Below, piece after piece: positions 18,984-32,800 of a stretch of 58,534 nucleotides of DNA. The stretch comes from a virus, in the IMG/VR virus record IMGVR_UViG_3300003937_000088, positions 1 to 58,534 of that record; one strand, written 5' to 3'. The notes beneath the pieces were generated by a model. That model was not told the DNA's origin, ran no database searches, and saw only the letters and a list, made by a program, of their open reading frames with translations. The position numbers were made by a program, and so were the translations under genes. Within the stretch, counting starts at the first letter, position 1. The number at the start of each line of letters is the position of its first letter.

Positions 18984-20894
18984 ATGCCTTTTACTAAGTA
19001 TACAAATCTAGATTTTGATCAAATAAAAACATCCATCAAGGATTATCTTCGTGCAAATTCAACTTTCACCGATTTTGATTTTGAGGGATCTAACTTTTCT
19101 GTCTTAATAGACACTCTAGCATATAACACATATATCACAGCATTCAACTCAAATATGATTGTGAATGAATCCTTTTTGGATTCTGCCACTCTCAGAGAGA
19201 ATGTTGTTTCATTAGCAAGAAATATTGGTTATGTACCCCGCTCTAGAACCTCTGCAAGGGCACAAATATCATTTTCAATACAAAGACCCGATGGAGATTC
19301 ATCTGCTCAGGTGACGCTTCAGAGAGGTCTTGTATGCACAGGCACTTCTGCTAATACTTCATACGTATTTTCAATACCCGAGGACCTTACTAGAGGTTTT
19401 GTTAATGGAGTTGCAACTTTTGATAATATTGAAATTTATGAAGGCACATATTTAACCAAACAATTCTTATATGATGGTTCTCTCGATCAAAAATTTATCA
19501 TTGATAATTCATTTGTCGATACCTCTACCTTAAAAGTTTATATCAAAAAAGAAAATGATATAGGAATTGGGATCGAATACTCTTTAGTTGATAATATTGT
19601 TAATGTAACTCCAAGTTCTCAGATTTATCTTCTTCAAGAGATACAAGATGAAAAATATCAATTGCTTTTTGGTGATGGATTAATAGGAAAAAAACTTGGA
19701 ACCGATCAAAATTCCGATGGTAATATAATTGTTGCCAATTATATTATATCAAATGGGATTGAAGGCAATGGAGTATCTAATTTCTCCATGGCTGGAAGTT
19801 TTTTGACATCAGAAAACAACAATATCAATCCATCTAATATAACAATCACGTTAAATCGTGCATCTCAGAATGGATCTGAAATTGAATCTATTGATTCAGT
19901 TAGATATTACGCTCCAAAGATATATTCTGCACAATCTAGAGCAGTAACGGGTCGTGATTATGAGGCAATTATTAAGAGCATTTATCCAGATACAGAATCT
20001 GTTGCCGTGGTTGGTGGAGAAGAGATGGTTCCTCCACAATTTGGTACTGTAAATATCAGCATTAAACCAAAAAATGGAACTTTTGTCTCTGATTTTAATA
20101 AATCTAGAATTTTATCACAATTAAAACAATATACTGTCTCTGGAATAAACCAAAAAATAACAGATCTCAAAATTTTATATGTTGAAATTGATTCTTCAGT
20201 TTATTATGACTATTCAAGAATATCAACTGCCGAAACTTTGAAAACAAGAGTGTTGGATACCCTTAAAACGTACTCAAATTCTTTAGAAATTAACAAATTT
20301 GGAGGAAGATTTAGATATAGTAAAATTCAACAAATTATTGACAATACTAATACTTCTATAACTTCTAATATTACTAAGGTTAGGATTAGAAGAGATTTAA
20401 AAGCAATTATAAATCAATTTGCACAGTATGAATTGTGTTATGGAAATAGATTTCATATAAATTCAACTGGATATAACATTAAATCGACAGGATTTAGAAT
20501 TGCATCTGATCCTGATGTTGTTTATTTGACAGATATTCCCAATTCTGATGGAATGACAGGAATTTTGTCAATTGTAAAACCAGTTAGTAATGAATCGACA
20601 AGAGTTGTTGTAAAATCAGCAGGAACTGTTGATTATATTAAAGGTGAACTTAATATTAACACTATAAAAATTACTTCAACAGAAAAACAAAACAATATTA
20701 TTGAAATTCAGGCATTCCCAGAGTCAAATGATGTGGTTGGATTGAAAGATTTATATCTTAATTTTAACATCTCAGCAAGTTCAATAAATATGGTGAAGGA
20801 TGTTATTTCATCAGGAGACGAAATATCGGGAACGGTATTTAATAGAGACTATTACACATCAAGTTACTTAAACGGGAATTTAATAAGAGAGTAG
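18984..20894 (+). CDS. gp6: gp6-like baseplate wedge protein
   Basis: A 636-residue protein. The FDQIKTSIKDYLRANSTFTDFDFEGSNFSVLIDTLAYNTYITAFNSNMIVNESFLDSA start and SVRYYAPKIYSAQSRAVTGRDYEAII (central) are hallmarks of the T4 gp6/J-like baseplate wedge family. T4 gp6 is about 660 residues, so the size fits. Gp6 dimers link the wedges into the ring around the hub. It lies in T4 order after gp25. Confidence 0.92.
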   Translation: MPFTKYTNLDFDQIKTSIKDYLRANSTFTDFDFEGSNFSVLIDTLAYNTYITAFNSNMIVNESFLDSATLRENVVSLARNIGYVPRSRTSARAQISFSIQRPDGDSSAQVTLQRGLVCTGTSANTSYVFSIPEDLTRGFVNGVATFDNIEIYEGTYLTKQFLYDGSLDQKFIIDNSFVDTSTLKVYIKKENDIGIGIEYSLVDNIVNVTPSSQIYLLQEIQDEKYQLLFGDGLIGKKLGTDQNSDGNIIVANYIISNGIEGNGVSNFSMAGSFLTSENNNINPSNITITLNRASQNGSEIESIDSVRYYAPKIYSAQSRAVTGRDYEAIIKSIYPDTESVAVVGGEEMVPPQFGTVNISIKPKNGTFVSDFNKSRILSQLKQYTVSGINQKITDLKILYVEIDSSVYYDYSRISTAETLKTRVLDTLKTYSNSLEINKFGGRFRYSKIQQIIDNTNTSITSNITKVRIRRDLKAIINQFAQYELCYGNRFHINSTGYNIKSTGFRIASDPDVVYLTDIPNSDGMTGILSIVKPVSNESTRVVVKSAGTVDYIKGELNINTIKITSTEKQNNIIEIQAFPESNDVVGLKDLYLNFNISASSINMVKDVISSGDEISGTVFNRDYYTSSYLNGNLIRE

Positions 20895-20895
20895 T

Positions 20896-23800
20896 ATGAT
20901 ACAGACTGGATTTGAATCTAAAGTCAAGATTCAACAAATTATTGACAATCAACTTCCTGAGTTCATTTTGGATGAAAATCCAAAAACAGTAGAATTTTTA
21001 AAGCAATATTATATTTCTCAGGAATATCAAGGCGGACCAGTTGATATTGTTGATAATTTGGATCAATATCTAAAATTAGATAATCTGACTCCAGAAGTTA
21101 TAGTTGATAGCACCTATGCCACTTCAGGAATCTCTTCTACGGATACTACAATCGCCGTAAATAGCACTAAAGGATTCCCAAGTCAATATGGTCTATTTAA
21201 GATTAATAATGAGGTTATAACCTATACTGGAATCACTACAAATTCATTCACTGGATGTCAACGTGGATTTAGTGGGATTACTTCATACCATAGTGAATTA
21301 AATCAAGAGGAACTTGTATTTTCTGATACCTCAAAAGAAAACCATAATGAAGATGCAACAGTATATAATTTAAGTTCTTTATTTTTAAGAGATTTTTATA
21401 AAAAATTAAAATATACTTTTGCTCCTGGATTAGAAGATGTTGATTTTGCAAAAGAATTAAATGCTGGAAATTTTATAAAAGAAGCAAAATCTTTTTATCA
21501 ATCGAAAGGAACTGACGAATCATTTAGAATTTTATTTAATGTTTTATATGGAGCAACACCAAGAGTAGTAAATTTAGAAGATTATTTAATTAAACCATCT
21601 TCTGCAGAGTATCTCAGAAGAGAAATCGCAATTGCCGAAGTAATTAGTGGAGATCCTTCAAAATTAGTAGGACAAACAATAACCAAATCTACAGATTCTG
21701 GAACTACAGCAGCAATATCTGAAATAGAACCTTTCACTAGAAATAATAAGCAATATTTTAAATTATCTCTCTTTATTGGATATGACGAATCCTCGACAAT
21801 TCAGGGCAATTTTGCTATTACCCCTAGCACAAAAAATATTGAAACTGTTGCCATAGGTGCTTCTGTAATTAGTGTAGACTCTACGATTGGTTTTGCACAG
21901 ACTGGAATGGTTATTTCTGGTATCAATAGCATAACTTATTCTGATAAAACTGTTAATCAATTTATTGGATGTACTGGAGTTGCATCGACAATCTCTTCTG
22001 CAAGTAATATTAGATCCGATGAGATTTATTTTGGTTATGAAGATGGGGATTCGGATAAAAGAGTAGAAATAAGATTAACTGGAGTATTATCTAATTTTAT
22101 TCAGGTGTCCGATGATTTAAATATTTCTGAAGGTGATACAATTTCTGTCAATAATGTTGGTGATTTAATTTTAAACCCAAGTATTGGCAACAGAACATAC
22201 AAAGAAATTTTTGCAAATTCATGGATATACAATACTAGTTCATCTTATGAAATAAAAGATTTTGGTGTTAATTTATCATTAACATTAAAAAGTGAAATCG
22301 ACAAATCCAGTTTAAAAGAAGGAGATAGTGTCGAAATTATAGAAAGTAGTGGTAATAATCCAGGAAAAGTAGTATTTCCTACATCATCTTCAAGTATTAC
22401 TCATGTAGTTGATATTTCTCCCGATAAAAAATCAATTAGTTTAGATAATTTTACTTTTAATCCAAGTCCCAATGTAGAGTATAGTTTAAGAAGAAAAATT
22501 AATAAAGCAAGAAGTACAGGTGCTCCCATAGAATATGGAAATTCTGCCATCTTAGGAGATGTTCAAAACGTATATACTGATAGCACAGAAAATTTTGGAT
22601 ATGTTGCATCTAATTCTCTACCATCTTCAACAACAGGACTTACTACATTCTTTACATATGAAATAACTAAAGAAATTAATTCTGCGTTTATAGATTCTGA
22701 AGTAAGTTTAGGAAATATTAATGAACTTAACAATTATACGACTATTACTTTTTCGGAAAATGCACCATTTCTTACTGGAGATAAAATATTATATAAACCA
22801 GATGTCGATCCTCTTGAAGGACTAGTTGAAGGATCATATTTTGTTGAAGTTCTAGCATCTAATAAAAAAACCATTAAATTATACAATTCTTCATCTTTTA
22901 TAGGATCGACGGATTTTGCAACTTTTTCAGTTCCAAGTTCTGGAATGAATAAGCATACTTTTACTTTATTTGAGCAGAGAATTGGAGAAATAGGGGCACA
23001 AAAACTTCTTAAAAAATTCTCTATTCCTCCAAATAATAAAAATGGAAAAGGAGAATTGACCATACCAGGAACTACTGGTATGTTGATTAATGGTGTTGAA
23101 GTTGTAAATTATAAATCAGAAGATAAAATTTATTATGGACCTTTAAATTCTATAAAGGTATTAAATGGTGGTAGCAATTATGATGTGATTAATTTGCCAC
23201 AATTATCAGTTTCTGCTGGTTTGGGGACAACTGCATTATGTCGTCCGGTAATTCAGGGGTCTATTGAAAGAGTTGACATCGATACTCAGGATTTTGATAT
23301 TGACAATGTTACTTCAATTAAAGTAATTGGTGGAAATGGTACTGGAGCCGATATTAGGGCAGTAGTTGGTAAAAGAGTTAGAGAAGTAAATTTTGATGGA
23401 CAGTTAATATCGTCAAATGGTGGAGTAGATAACAATACAAATCAAATAACTTTCTTAACGGATCATAATTTTTCAGATGGTCAAGAAGTAATTTACGATT
23501 CTAACAGAAATACAGGAATTGGAGTTGGAATAGGAACTTCATCTCTAGTTGATGAAGGTTCTTATTTTGTAAAAATTGATAATAATACGACAGTTCAATT
23601 ATTTGAATCATATGATGATTATTCTTCAAATAGTAATGTTGTAGGTCTTAGTACTCTTTATACTACGGGTATTCATAAATTTAAAACAAAGGAAAAGACT
23701 AAAACAATTTCTTCTGTTGATGTAATTAATGGTGGAAGTGGATACACTAATAGAAAATTAATTGTTTCTCCAACGGGAATAACCACATCAAATGGTTTGA

Positions 23801-26800
23801 TTAGTTTTAAAAATCATGGATTTGCTGATGGTGATTTAATTCTTTATTCCACTGATGGAACATCAATTACTGGATTAACAACATCAACAGGAATAACAAC
23901 AACATCAGTTCAGTACCAAATAATAAAAGTTGATAATAATTCATTTAAACTTGCTAATGCTGGAGTTGGTGGAACATCCCCCCTAAATTATCAAAATAAC
24001 AATTTTGTTAAATTATCTTCAACGGGAGTTGGATATCAGAATTTCGCTTATCCTGATATTTCTGTTTCTATTGAATTTACATCTGTAGGCGTTGGAACAA
24101 CTGTATCCACCAGAACATTATCAGCAACTCCTTTAGTAAAAGGTAGTATTATTGATGCATACATTTATGATGCAGGAACTGGATATGGATCCAGTGCTAT
24201 TAATTTTGAAAAGAAACCTTTAATTACTCTAAAAAGTGGAAAGAAAGCACAATTAAAACCCATCATAGTTGGTGGAATGGTTGATGTAGTAAATGTTCAG
24301 TTTGGAGGAGTGGAATATTTTTCTGTTCCTGACTTAGAAGTTATAGATTCCAGTGGATCTGGATCTGGTGCTTTATTGAGACCGGTCATATCAACATCCG
24401 GAAAAATAACAGATGTTAAAATTATTAACGCTGGTATAGGATACTCTAGTACTTCCACTTCCATTAAAGTTGTCCCTAGTGGGTCTGGTGCTATTTTTGA
24501 CACTGAAGTTAGATCGTTGAGTGTTAATAATATTCATAAGTACGGAAATGAAATATTAAGAGAGACTAAAAACAAATTGCAATATACTATTTCTGGATAT
24601 TATACTGAGTTAAGATCTACATTTAAAGATGTTCAGAGTAAAGTTTCTGGAATAATTGGTTGGGCATACGATGGAAATCCGATATACGGACCATATGCAA
24701 ACTCTGATGTGTTGGATACAAGTTCTGGTCCAATACGTTTAGAATCTGGATACACCAGTAATTCTTCTAGAATTATTGATAGACCCATGGGATTTGATGA
24801 TGGATTTTTTATTGAGGATTACGAATATACAAATTCTGGAGATTTGGATAGACACAATGGTAGATTTACAAAAACAGTAGATTTTCCTAACGGTGTTTAT
24901 GCGTATTTTGCCACCATTGACAGCAATGGAAACCCACAATTCCCATATTTTATCGGAGACAAATATAGGACAAATACTTTAGAAGAAAATAAACTTTTAA
25001 ATCAAGAATTTAATTTTACAAATTCTAATTTACTTAGAAATACTTTCCCATATAAAGTATCCGACCCTTTTGCAAATAATGACTTTTTAATTGAAACCAA
25101 TGAAATTTCAAGACAAAAATCAGTTATTGAATCTGTCACAGAAGGACCAATAGAAAAAATTGATATTCTCAATTCGGGCACAGGTTATAAAGTAAATGAT
25201 TCTTTAAATTTTGATAATAATGAAACTAATGGTGATGGGGTTATTGCAAAAATAACTTCAATTTTAGGAAAAAATGTATATGATATACAAACTTCGATAG
25301 AAACTTATGATGATGCCATTTTTACTTGGAATGGAGAAAATGAGATAAAAGTTTCAATTTTACCTCAACATAATCTCAGAGATAAAGAGTATGTAACTAT
25401 TTCCGGATTTAGTAGTGATTTATCTCAATTAAATAATAATTTTCAGATTGGAATCAGTTCTTTTTACTCCAATCTTTCCTCACCAATAGTTGGGTCCGAT
25501 GCATCTCCTGGAGCAGCAACTACGGAGATATACGTATCTCAAATTCCAAGTTCCGTTTCTGCCGGAAGTAGTGTTGGAATTGGATCCGAAACTTTACAAA
25601 TATTAAATATATTTCCCAATCTGAATATTCTCAGAGTTAAGAGAGGTTTAGTCGGAACTTCTCATACTACCACCACAAAAATTGAATATATTCCAGATTC
25701 TTTTACAATATCAAAGAATGCGAGTTATTTTGAGTCTTCAGTAAATGATAAAGCATACTTCAACCCTAAAGAATCAGTAGGTGTTGGCACGATTGTTGGA
25801 ATATCAAGTTCAATGACTTTTGAATTTGGTGATTCTTCTGTGACAAGAGATATTCTAACACAAAGAATTTATATTGAAAATCATCCATTTATAACCAATC
25901 AACCTGTCAATTTGATTGTTCCGGCTGGTGGCGCAATTTCAATTTCCAACACATCTTTAAGCACTCCATATAACTTACCAATATCAGGAGTTACTACCAC
26001 AGTATATGTTGTAAAAAAGACAATAAATTCTATTGGTATTAAAACAGGAATTGGAAATGAATTTAAGGAAGTATTTTTCCGCAATAACGGAACTGATAGT
26101 GATGAATATTTATTTGAAAGTATTAGTCCACAAAAAAAATCAAAAGTTCAAAGAATTAATTCAGTTGTTTCAATTTCAACTGTTGGTCTGAATACGGTAG
26201 ATCCCGGACAAACTTATCATAAATTGTCCTCTGGAGATAAAATTACTTTAAATGTTCAACCTAAAATTTTTGGAGGAATAGGAACGGATACATCAGTAAT
26301 TGTAAAGAGAGACACTCTTACTGATAGTCTCATTGTAAATCCAATTACCATTGATCCTTCTAATATTGATTCTGTAACTAATCAGATTACAATCAATTCT
26401 CATAAATTAGAAACAGGTCAAAAAGTAAGTTATGCTGCATCTTTACCTGCTTCCGGACTATCTACCGGGTCTTACTATGTCTATAGAATAAATGAAAATA
26501 TTATTCAACTTTCCGAGACATACATTAACTCTACATCAAATCCACCCAATGTAGTGAGTATTGCAAACACTGGTGGCGGAACACAAACAATTTCTCCAAT
26601 AAATCCAAAAATTAAGATAGTCAAAAATAATAGTTTAGTTTTTGATCTGTCAGATTCCTCTTTAGATGGATATCTATTAAAAATTTATTATGATAATCAA
26701 TTTAATAATGAATTTGTCTCTACTGGTTCAACTAGTGGAATAACTATTGCGGGTGTAGGAACTGTCGGTGTTAGTGCTAATGCCAAGTTGACTCTCAATT

Positions 26801-29800
26801 ATAACACTGACAATTCTACCAATATTTTACCAGAAAAATTATATTATAACTTAGAAAAATCTGGATATATTAGCACTGCAGATGCCGAGGTTAATAATTA
26901 TTCGGAAATAGAATATATTAAAAGTTCTTACAATTCTACATATCCTATTTCAGGAATTGGAGAAACGACATTTAATGTTGCACTTAATGAAATTCCAGAA
27001 AAACTATCTTATGAATCATCCGAATGTTCTACTTTGGAATATTCTACAACTTCATTAAATGCAGATGGACCAATTGAAAAAATTAATATTGTTTCTGGAG
27101 GGGCTGGATATAAAAAATTACCAAATTATGTTGGTTCTTCAAATACCACAGCAAAAGATGCTAATTTGATTGCATCTTCCAAATCTGTTGGTAATACAAA
27201 AAATGTGAGAATAATTAATGAAGGATTTGAATATTCTTCTGATAGAACTTTACAACCAAAAGCAAATATACCAGCAATAGTTACAATTAAAAATTCAAAT
27301 ACTATTGGAATAGTTACAGTTATTAATGGAGGAAAAAATTACACAGAATCTCCAAGAGTAGTGATAGTAGACACTGGTACTGGACAATCAATTGATAGAG
27401 GAATTTTATCAGCAAGTATTGTTGGAAACTCTATTAGTTCAGTAGATGTTCTTCAGTCACCTAAAGGTCTTCCTGATAAATCAACAGAATTATTTACTGT
27501 AGAGAATACAAATGGAATTAGCATCCAAAGAGTCATCCAAGAAACAGACACTAGGTTTGTTTGTAGAATAACAACACCGGCTCTCGGATTTAGTACTAGT
27601 TCATTTAGTGTTGGAGAAAAAGTTTTTATTGAGGGAATTCAAAAAGTTGGTGCTGCAGGTTCTGGATTTAACTCTGAAGATTATGGATATAAATTCTTCA
27701 CTGTCAGTGAATATAAAAACTCTAAATTTGTTGGAGGTATAACTCAAGATGAGGTTACAATTGATCTGAGTGAATTTACAACTAACATAGGAACTGCCAA
27801 GACAATTCAAGATTCTCTTGGAAATATAATTAAAAAATCTGATTATCCAACTTTTGACATTGTTCAAGAAATATCTGAATTTACTTTAGGAGAAAAATTA
27901 TCTATCAATGGACAAAATTCTAACTTAATAGTTTCTGGACTTAATCCAGGATCTATAAAAATTTCCGGAGATGATAATGAAGATATAGTTGTTGGTGATA
28001 TTCTTACAGGACAAGTAAGTTCAAATATTGCTACTATAGATCACATTGTTAGAAATAATGGTAGATTTGAAGTTAGTTTCTCTAATAAAAAAAGAATAGG
28101 ATGGGATAATAACATTGGTAAACTAAGTTCGGACGATCAAGTAATTCCTGATAACGATTATTATCAAAATCTTTCATATACAGTTAAGAGTCCTATTGAG
28201 TGGAGAGAATTTAGAACTCCTGTTAATAGTCTTGTTCATACTAGTGGTCTTAAGAATTTTGGTGATCTTGGAATATCTTCAACAGCAAATGCTGGTATTG
28301 GTAGCACAACTGCATTTACTATAGTACGTGATCTTTTAGAAGAACTTAGAGTAGATACCATTTATAATTTTGACAATGTTCTTGATATTGATGTTGTTGG
28401 ATCTCAATCCAAATTCTTAAAATTACAAAATAGAAAATTAACTGATTTTACTTTATCAAAAAGTAATGTAGTTTTAAAAATTGATGATATCAGTGACACA
28501 TTTTCTAATTCAAACAATATTGAAGATACTGATGTTAAAGATCTTTTCACATTTGCTAGTTCAGATTCCTTTGATGATGTTTTGGTTAGAGTAACTAATT
28601 CTAATAATAGCCAAATTCAATTAGCAGATTTTACTATTATTAGTGATAATAGCGGAGGCAATTTCTTATTAGAAAAAGGAAATATTGCTAATATTGGGTC
28701 AGCTTTAACTTCTGTAGTGGGTGAGGATTATGGAAGTTTTTCTGTGACGGATACAAATACATTAAGGTTTGCACCCAAAGATCCGGATAATATTGATTAT
28801 AATTTTAAATTTATTAAAAACACTTTTGGATCTGCAACTTCTGGTGTTGGAACCACATCCATCGGATTTATAAATCTAACTGGTTTTAGTGGTGTTGTAA
28901 CTTCTGGTGGTTCTGGAATAACCAGTTCTATTATCGGAGTTGCTACTGATAAATTTACTTCATTACATGTTAATACTCAAATTATTCAGTCTAATACAAA
29001 TGAACTGAATTTTGTAGAATTGTATATTACCCATAATGGTACAGATACTTTCTTATCAGAGTATTATTTTGATACTAATGAAAATGCTTCATCTTTCAAT
29101 TTTATCGGTTCTTTTGGTGCTGATATTAGTTCTGGAGTTTTAAATCTAAGTTATACTAATGATACTGCAAATGATGTTCAACTGAGATCTAAGATTGTTG
29201 GATTTGGAACCACCTCAGTGGGAGTTGGAACACATAGATTTATCTTACCATCTCAACCAGAAGGATCTGAAAGAAGTGCAATAATCAAATCTGCATATGA
29301 AACTACAGTTTCAGCGGCCGCGACAACAGTCATAAGTTTTGATAGAAATCTATTCAACTCAGTTAAATCTTTAGTTGAAGTAAGTATGGGGTCTACAAAA
29401 GCAGTTCATAATGTATTGGCTTTACAAGACAATACTTTTGATAATTATGTTCAACAATCATCTTTCCTTTCTGCTGGGGGAATAGGAGTAACTGATGCAC
29501 AGAGTGGAATGGGAACATTTGGTGTGGAATATTCTGGAGAAAACTTTATACTTAAATTCTATCCAGATGCTGCAATGACATCATCTTTACAAGTTTCGTC
29601 TCTCAACGAAATGTTGTATACAGAATTAGATTTAAATAATACTGCACCCATTCATCAATATGGCGACATAACACAATCTTTAAATGCTGAATTCTATAAT
29701 GCGGTAAATGGAAGTAGAATTGATAAAACTGATTTTATAGCACAATCTAATGGAATTCCAATTTTTGGAAAAACTTTTAACCCAACTAACCCTTTACAAT

Positions 29801-32800
29801 TAAATCTCAGTACTGGCGTATTTACAATTGACAATCACTTCTTCAGAACTGGCGAAGCTCTTTCATATACTCCCCAATCAACTTTTGTTGGAGTTGGGTC
29901 AACTGCAATGACGTATGGTACTGGAACGCCTTTACCATCAGTTGTATATGCAATTAGAGAAAATGATGATGAATTTAAACTTGCCACAACTAGAGCAAAT
30001 GCGGAAGCAGGTGTAAATGTATCTTTCGGATCATCTGGTGAAGGAAATGCTCATGAATTGTCAATGTTATTAGGTAATGAAAAAACATTAATAACCATAG
30101 ACAGTATAGCACAATACCCACTGAAGTTTACTCCAATTGCACATACACTATCAGGAAACCCTGGGGGTCAGATTGGAACCACATCCACATTTTTGAGTTT
30201 AAGTGGAATTTCTTCAATAACCCCGACAGATTTAATAAAAATTAATGATGAATATATGAAGATTATAAGTGTTGGTATTGGAACTACAGCAGTTGGACCA
30301 ATAACTGGAATAGGTCAGTCATCTTTGGTTGAAGTCAAGAGAGGAGTAGTTGGTTCCACAGCAACATCTCATTCTGCTGGGAATGAAGTTAGAGTATATA
30401 AAGGTTCGTATAATATTTCCGGTAGAAATATTCACTTTGTTGATCCTCCAAAAGGAAACACTTCAGTTAAAAAAGATGTAAGTAATCTCGAACCAGCAAA
30501 ATCAGATTTTACTGGCAGAGTTTATCTTAGAAATAATTATGATACAAATCAAATATATGACGATATTTCTAATCAATTTACTGGAATAGGGGCAACATTT
30601 ACATTGACTGTTGGTGGAGCAAACACTACTGGAATTGGAAGTACTGGTGGTAATGGCATTCTGTTTATAAATGGCATTTTCCAGACTCCTTCAACAGCCA
30701 ATAATCCGGATAATAATTTTTCGTTAAATGATGAAAGTACTGTGGGTGTAACAAGTGTTACCTTCAGTGGAATAACTTCTACGGATGGAACTAAGTATTT
30801 GTCAAATACTGATTATAATGCAAATCAATTGCCGAGAGGAGGAGTAATTGTTTCCCTAGGATCCTCTGGTGGACTTGGATATGCACCCCTAGTTGGTGCT
30901 GCTGTGAGTGCCGTAGTTGGTGCCGGTGGTTCTATAGCAGGATTTACCACAGCATTAACTGGTGGTTCTTTTGGGTCTGGATATAATGGAATAGTATCAA
31001 TAGGTGTGAGTGTTCATGAGAGTGGGCATACTGGTGCTGCTGCAGTAGTATCAGCAACTGCTCTAGTTGGAGCCGGTGGAAGTTTATCTCTTATCGTAGT
31101 TGGAAATGGAGGATCGGGATATTCAAATCCAGAAGTAATTGTTTCAGAACCAACTTATGAAGGTCTTGAGATAGAAGGAATTTCTAGATTAGGATTTGGT
31201 AATACTACACTAACTGGTGTTAATTTATTGGTTGATATTGAGGTAGGTGCTGCAACAACAAGTGGAATAGGTTCTGATACATTTGAAGTTTCAAACTTTA
31301 AAATTGCAAGAAATGGATATGGATTCAGAAAAGGAGATATTATTAGACCAGTTGGTTTAGTCACACATAGTACTCTTTCATCAGCAACTTCCGAATTTTT
31401 ATTGACAGTTGATGATGTATACAACGATTCAATTGGAGCATGGCAATTTGGTGAATTTGATTACATAGATTCAATTAAAAATTTCCAAGATTCTAGTAGA
31501 ACTAGATTCCCACTTTTCTATAATGACGAACTTATAAGTTTTGAAGCACAGGAAGGAACACAAGTAAATCTTGCTAATGCATTATTAATTGTAATTAACG
31601 GCATTATTCAAGATCCTGGAGTTGCATATTTCTTTGAAGGTGGAACTTCATTCAGTTTTATTGAAGCACCTAAACCAGAAGATAATATTGATATTTTCTT
31701 CTATAGAGGAACCAGGAATGGTGATGATCAATTGGTCACAAGTATCAATCAAACCATCAAACGGGGCGATTTGGTACAGGTTTATAAAAATAATGCAATT
31801 AATGGAACAATATCACAAAATAAAAGAACTGTATTTGACTTATCATTCTCGGATAAATTCGAAACAAACTTATATTCTGGCAACGGAATTGATGAGACAA
31901 ATTACAAACCACTTGCATGGACAAAACAAAAAATAGATAAAATTATTAATGGTGAAATTGTTTATAAGTCCAGAGATTCTATAGAGACACAAGTATTCCC
32001 GACTGCTAAAATTATCAATACGGTAGAAAGCAGCGATACTGAAGTATTTGTAGAAAATTTGAAGTTGTTTGATTATGATTCTGCCAGTGATTTTAGTGGT
32101 TTGATTGTTAGTGGTTCTACAGATCCAGTAGCAGCTGCTATAACGGCCACTGTTTCGACTGCAGGAACTATCACTGGATATACAATTTCATCTGGTGGTA
32201 GTGGATATACCTCAATTCCGACTATTTCAGTTGTTGCTCCGCCAGAAGTTGGAGTTGGAGTAGGAACAACTGCGACTGCGACTGCCACTATTTCTGCCGG
32301 TGCAGTTTCATCAATTTTAGTTAATAATCCAGGACTTGGATATACGATTGCTCCACAGGTTATCGTATCTCTTCCAAATCCAACTTATGAGAATATATCT
32401 AGCATTGACGTAATTCAAGGTTTTAGTGGTATTGTTACTGGAATTACTACCGTAAATGCTCAGGGAATAGGAACATTAGCAATTCAATTTAACTTACATA
32501 GATTAGATAGCATATCAAATTACAATAATCTTGTTGTTGGATATCCAATTTACATCTATGATACTTCAGTCGGAAATGGCGTAACTTCAATTGCTAATAA
32601 TGATTTATCTGTTGTTGGTGTTGGTACAACTTTCGTAGATAATGTATACTTCATTCAGGAAATATCTAACGTTGGTCTTGCGGGTTCTATTGTTTGTTAT
32701 GTAAATTCAGGAACTTCAGTTGTTGGTATTGCAACAACATCAAATTCGAGCAATCCTGTTGGAAGATTCTCATGGGGAAGATTTGCTGGAATAAGTAGAT

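Noticed and set aside
27601-27867. Minus-strand frames inside the 4009- and 2510-residue genes
   Set aside because: They are the antisense of coding sequence in a long, well-formed frame, with no separate signals.
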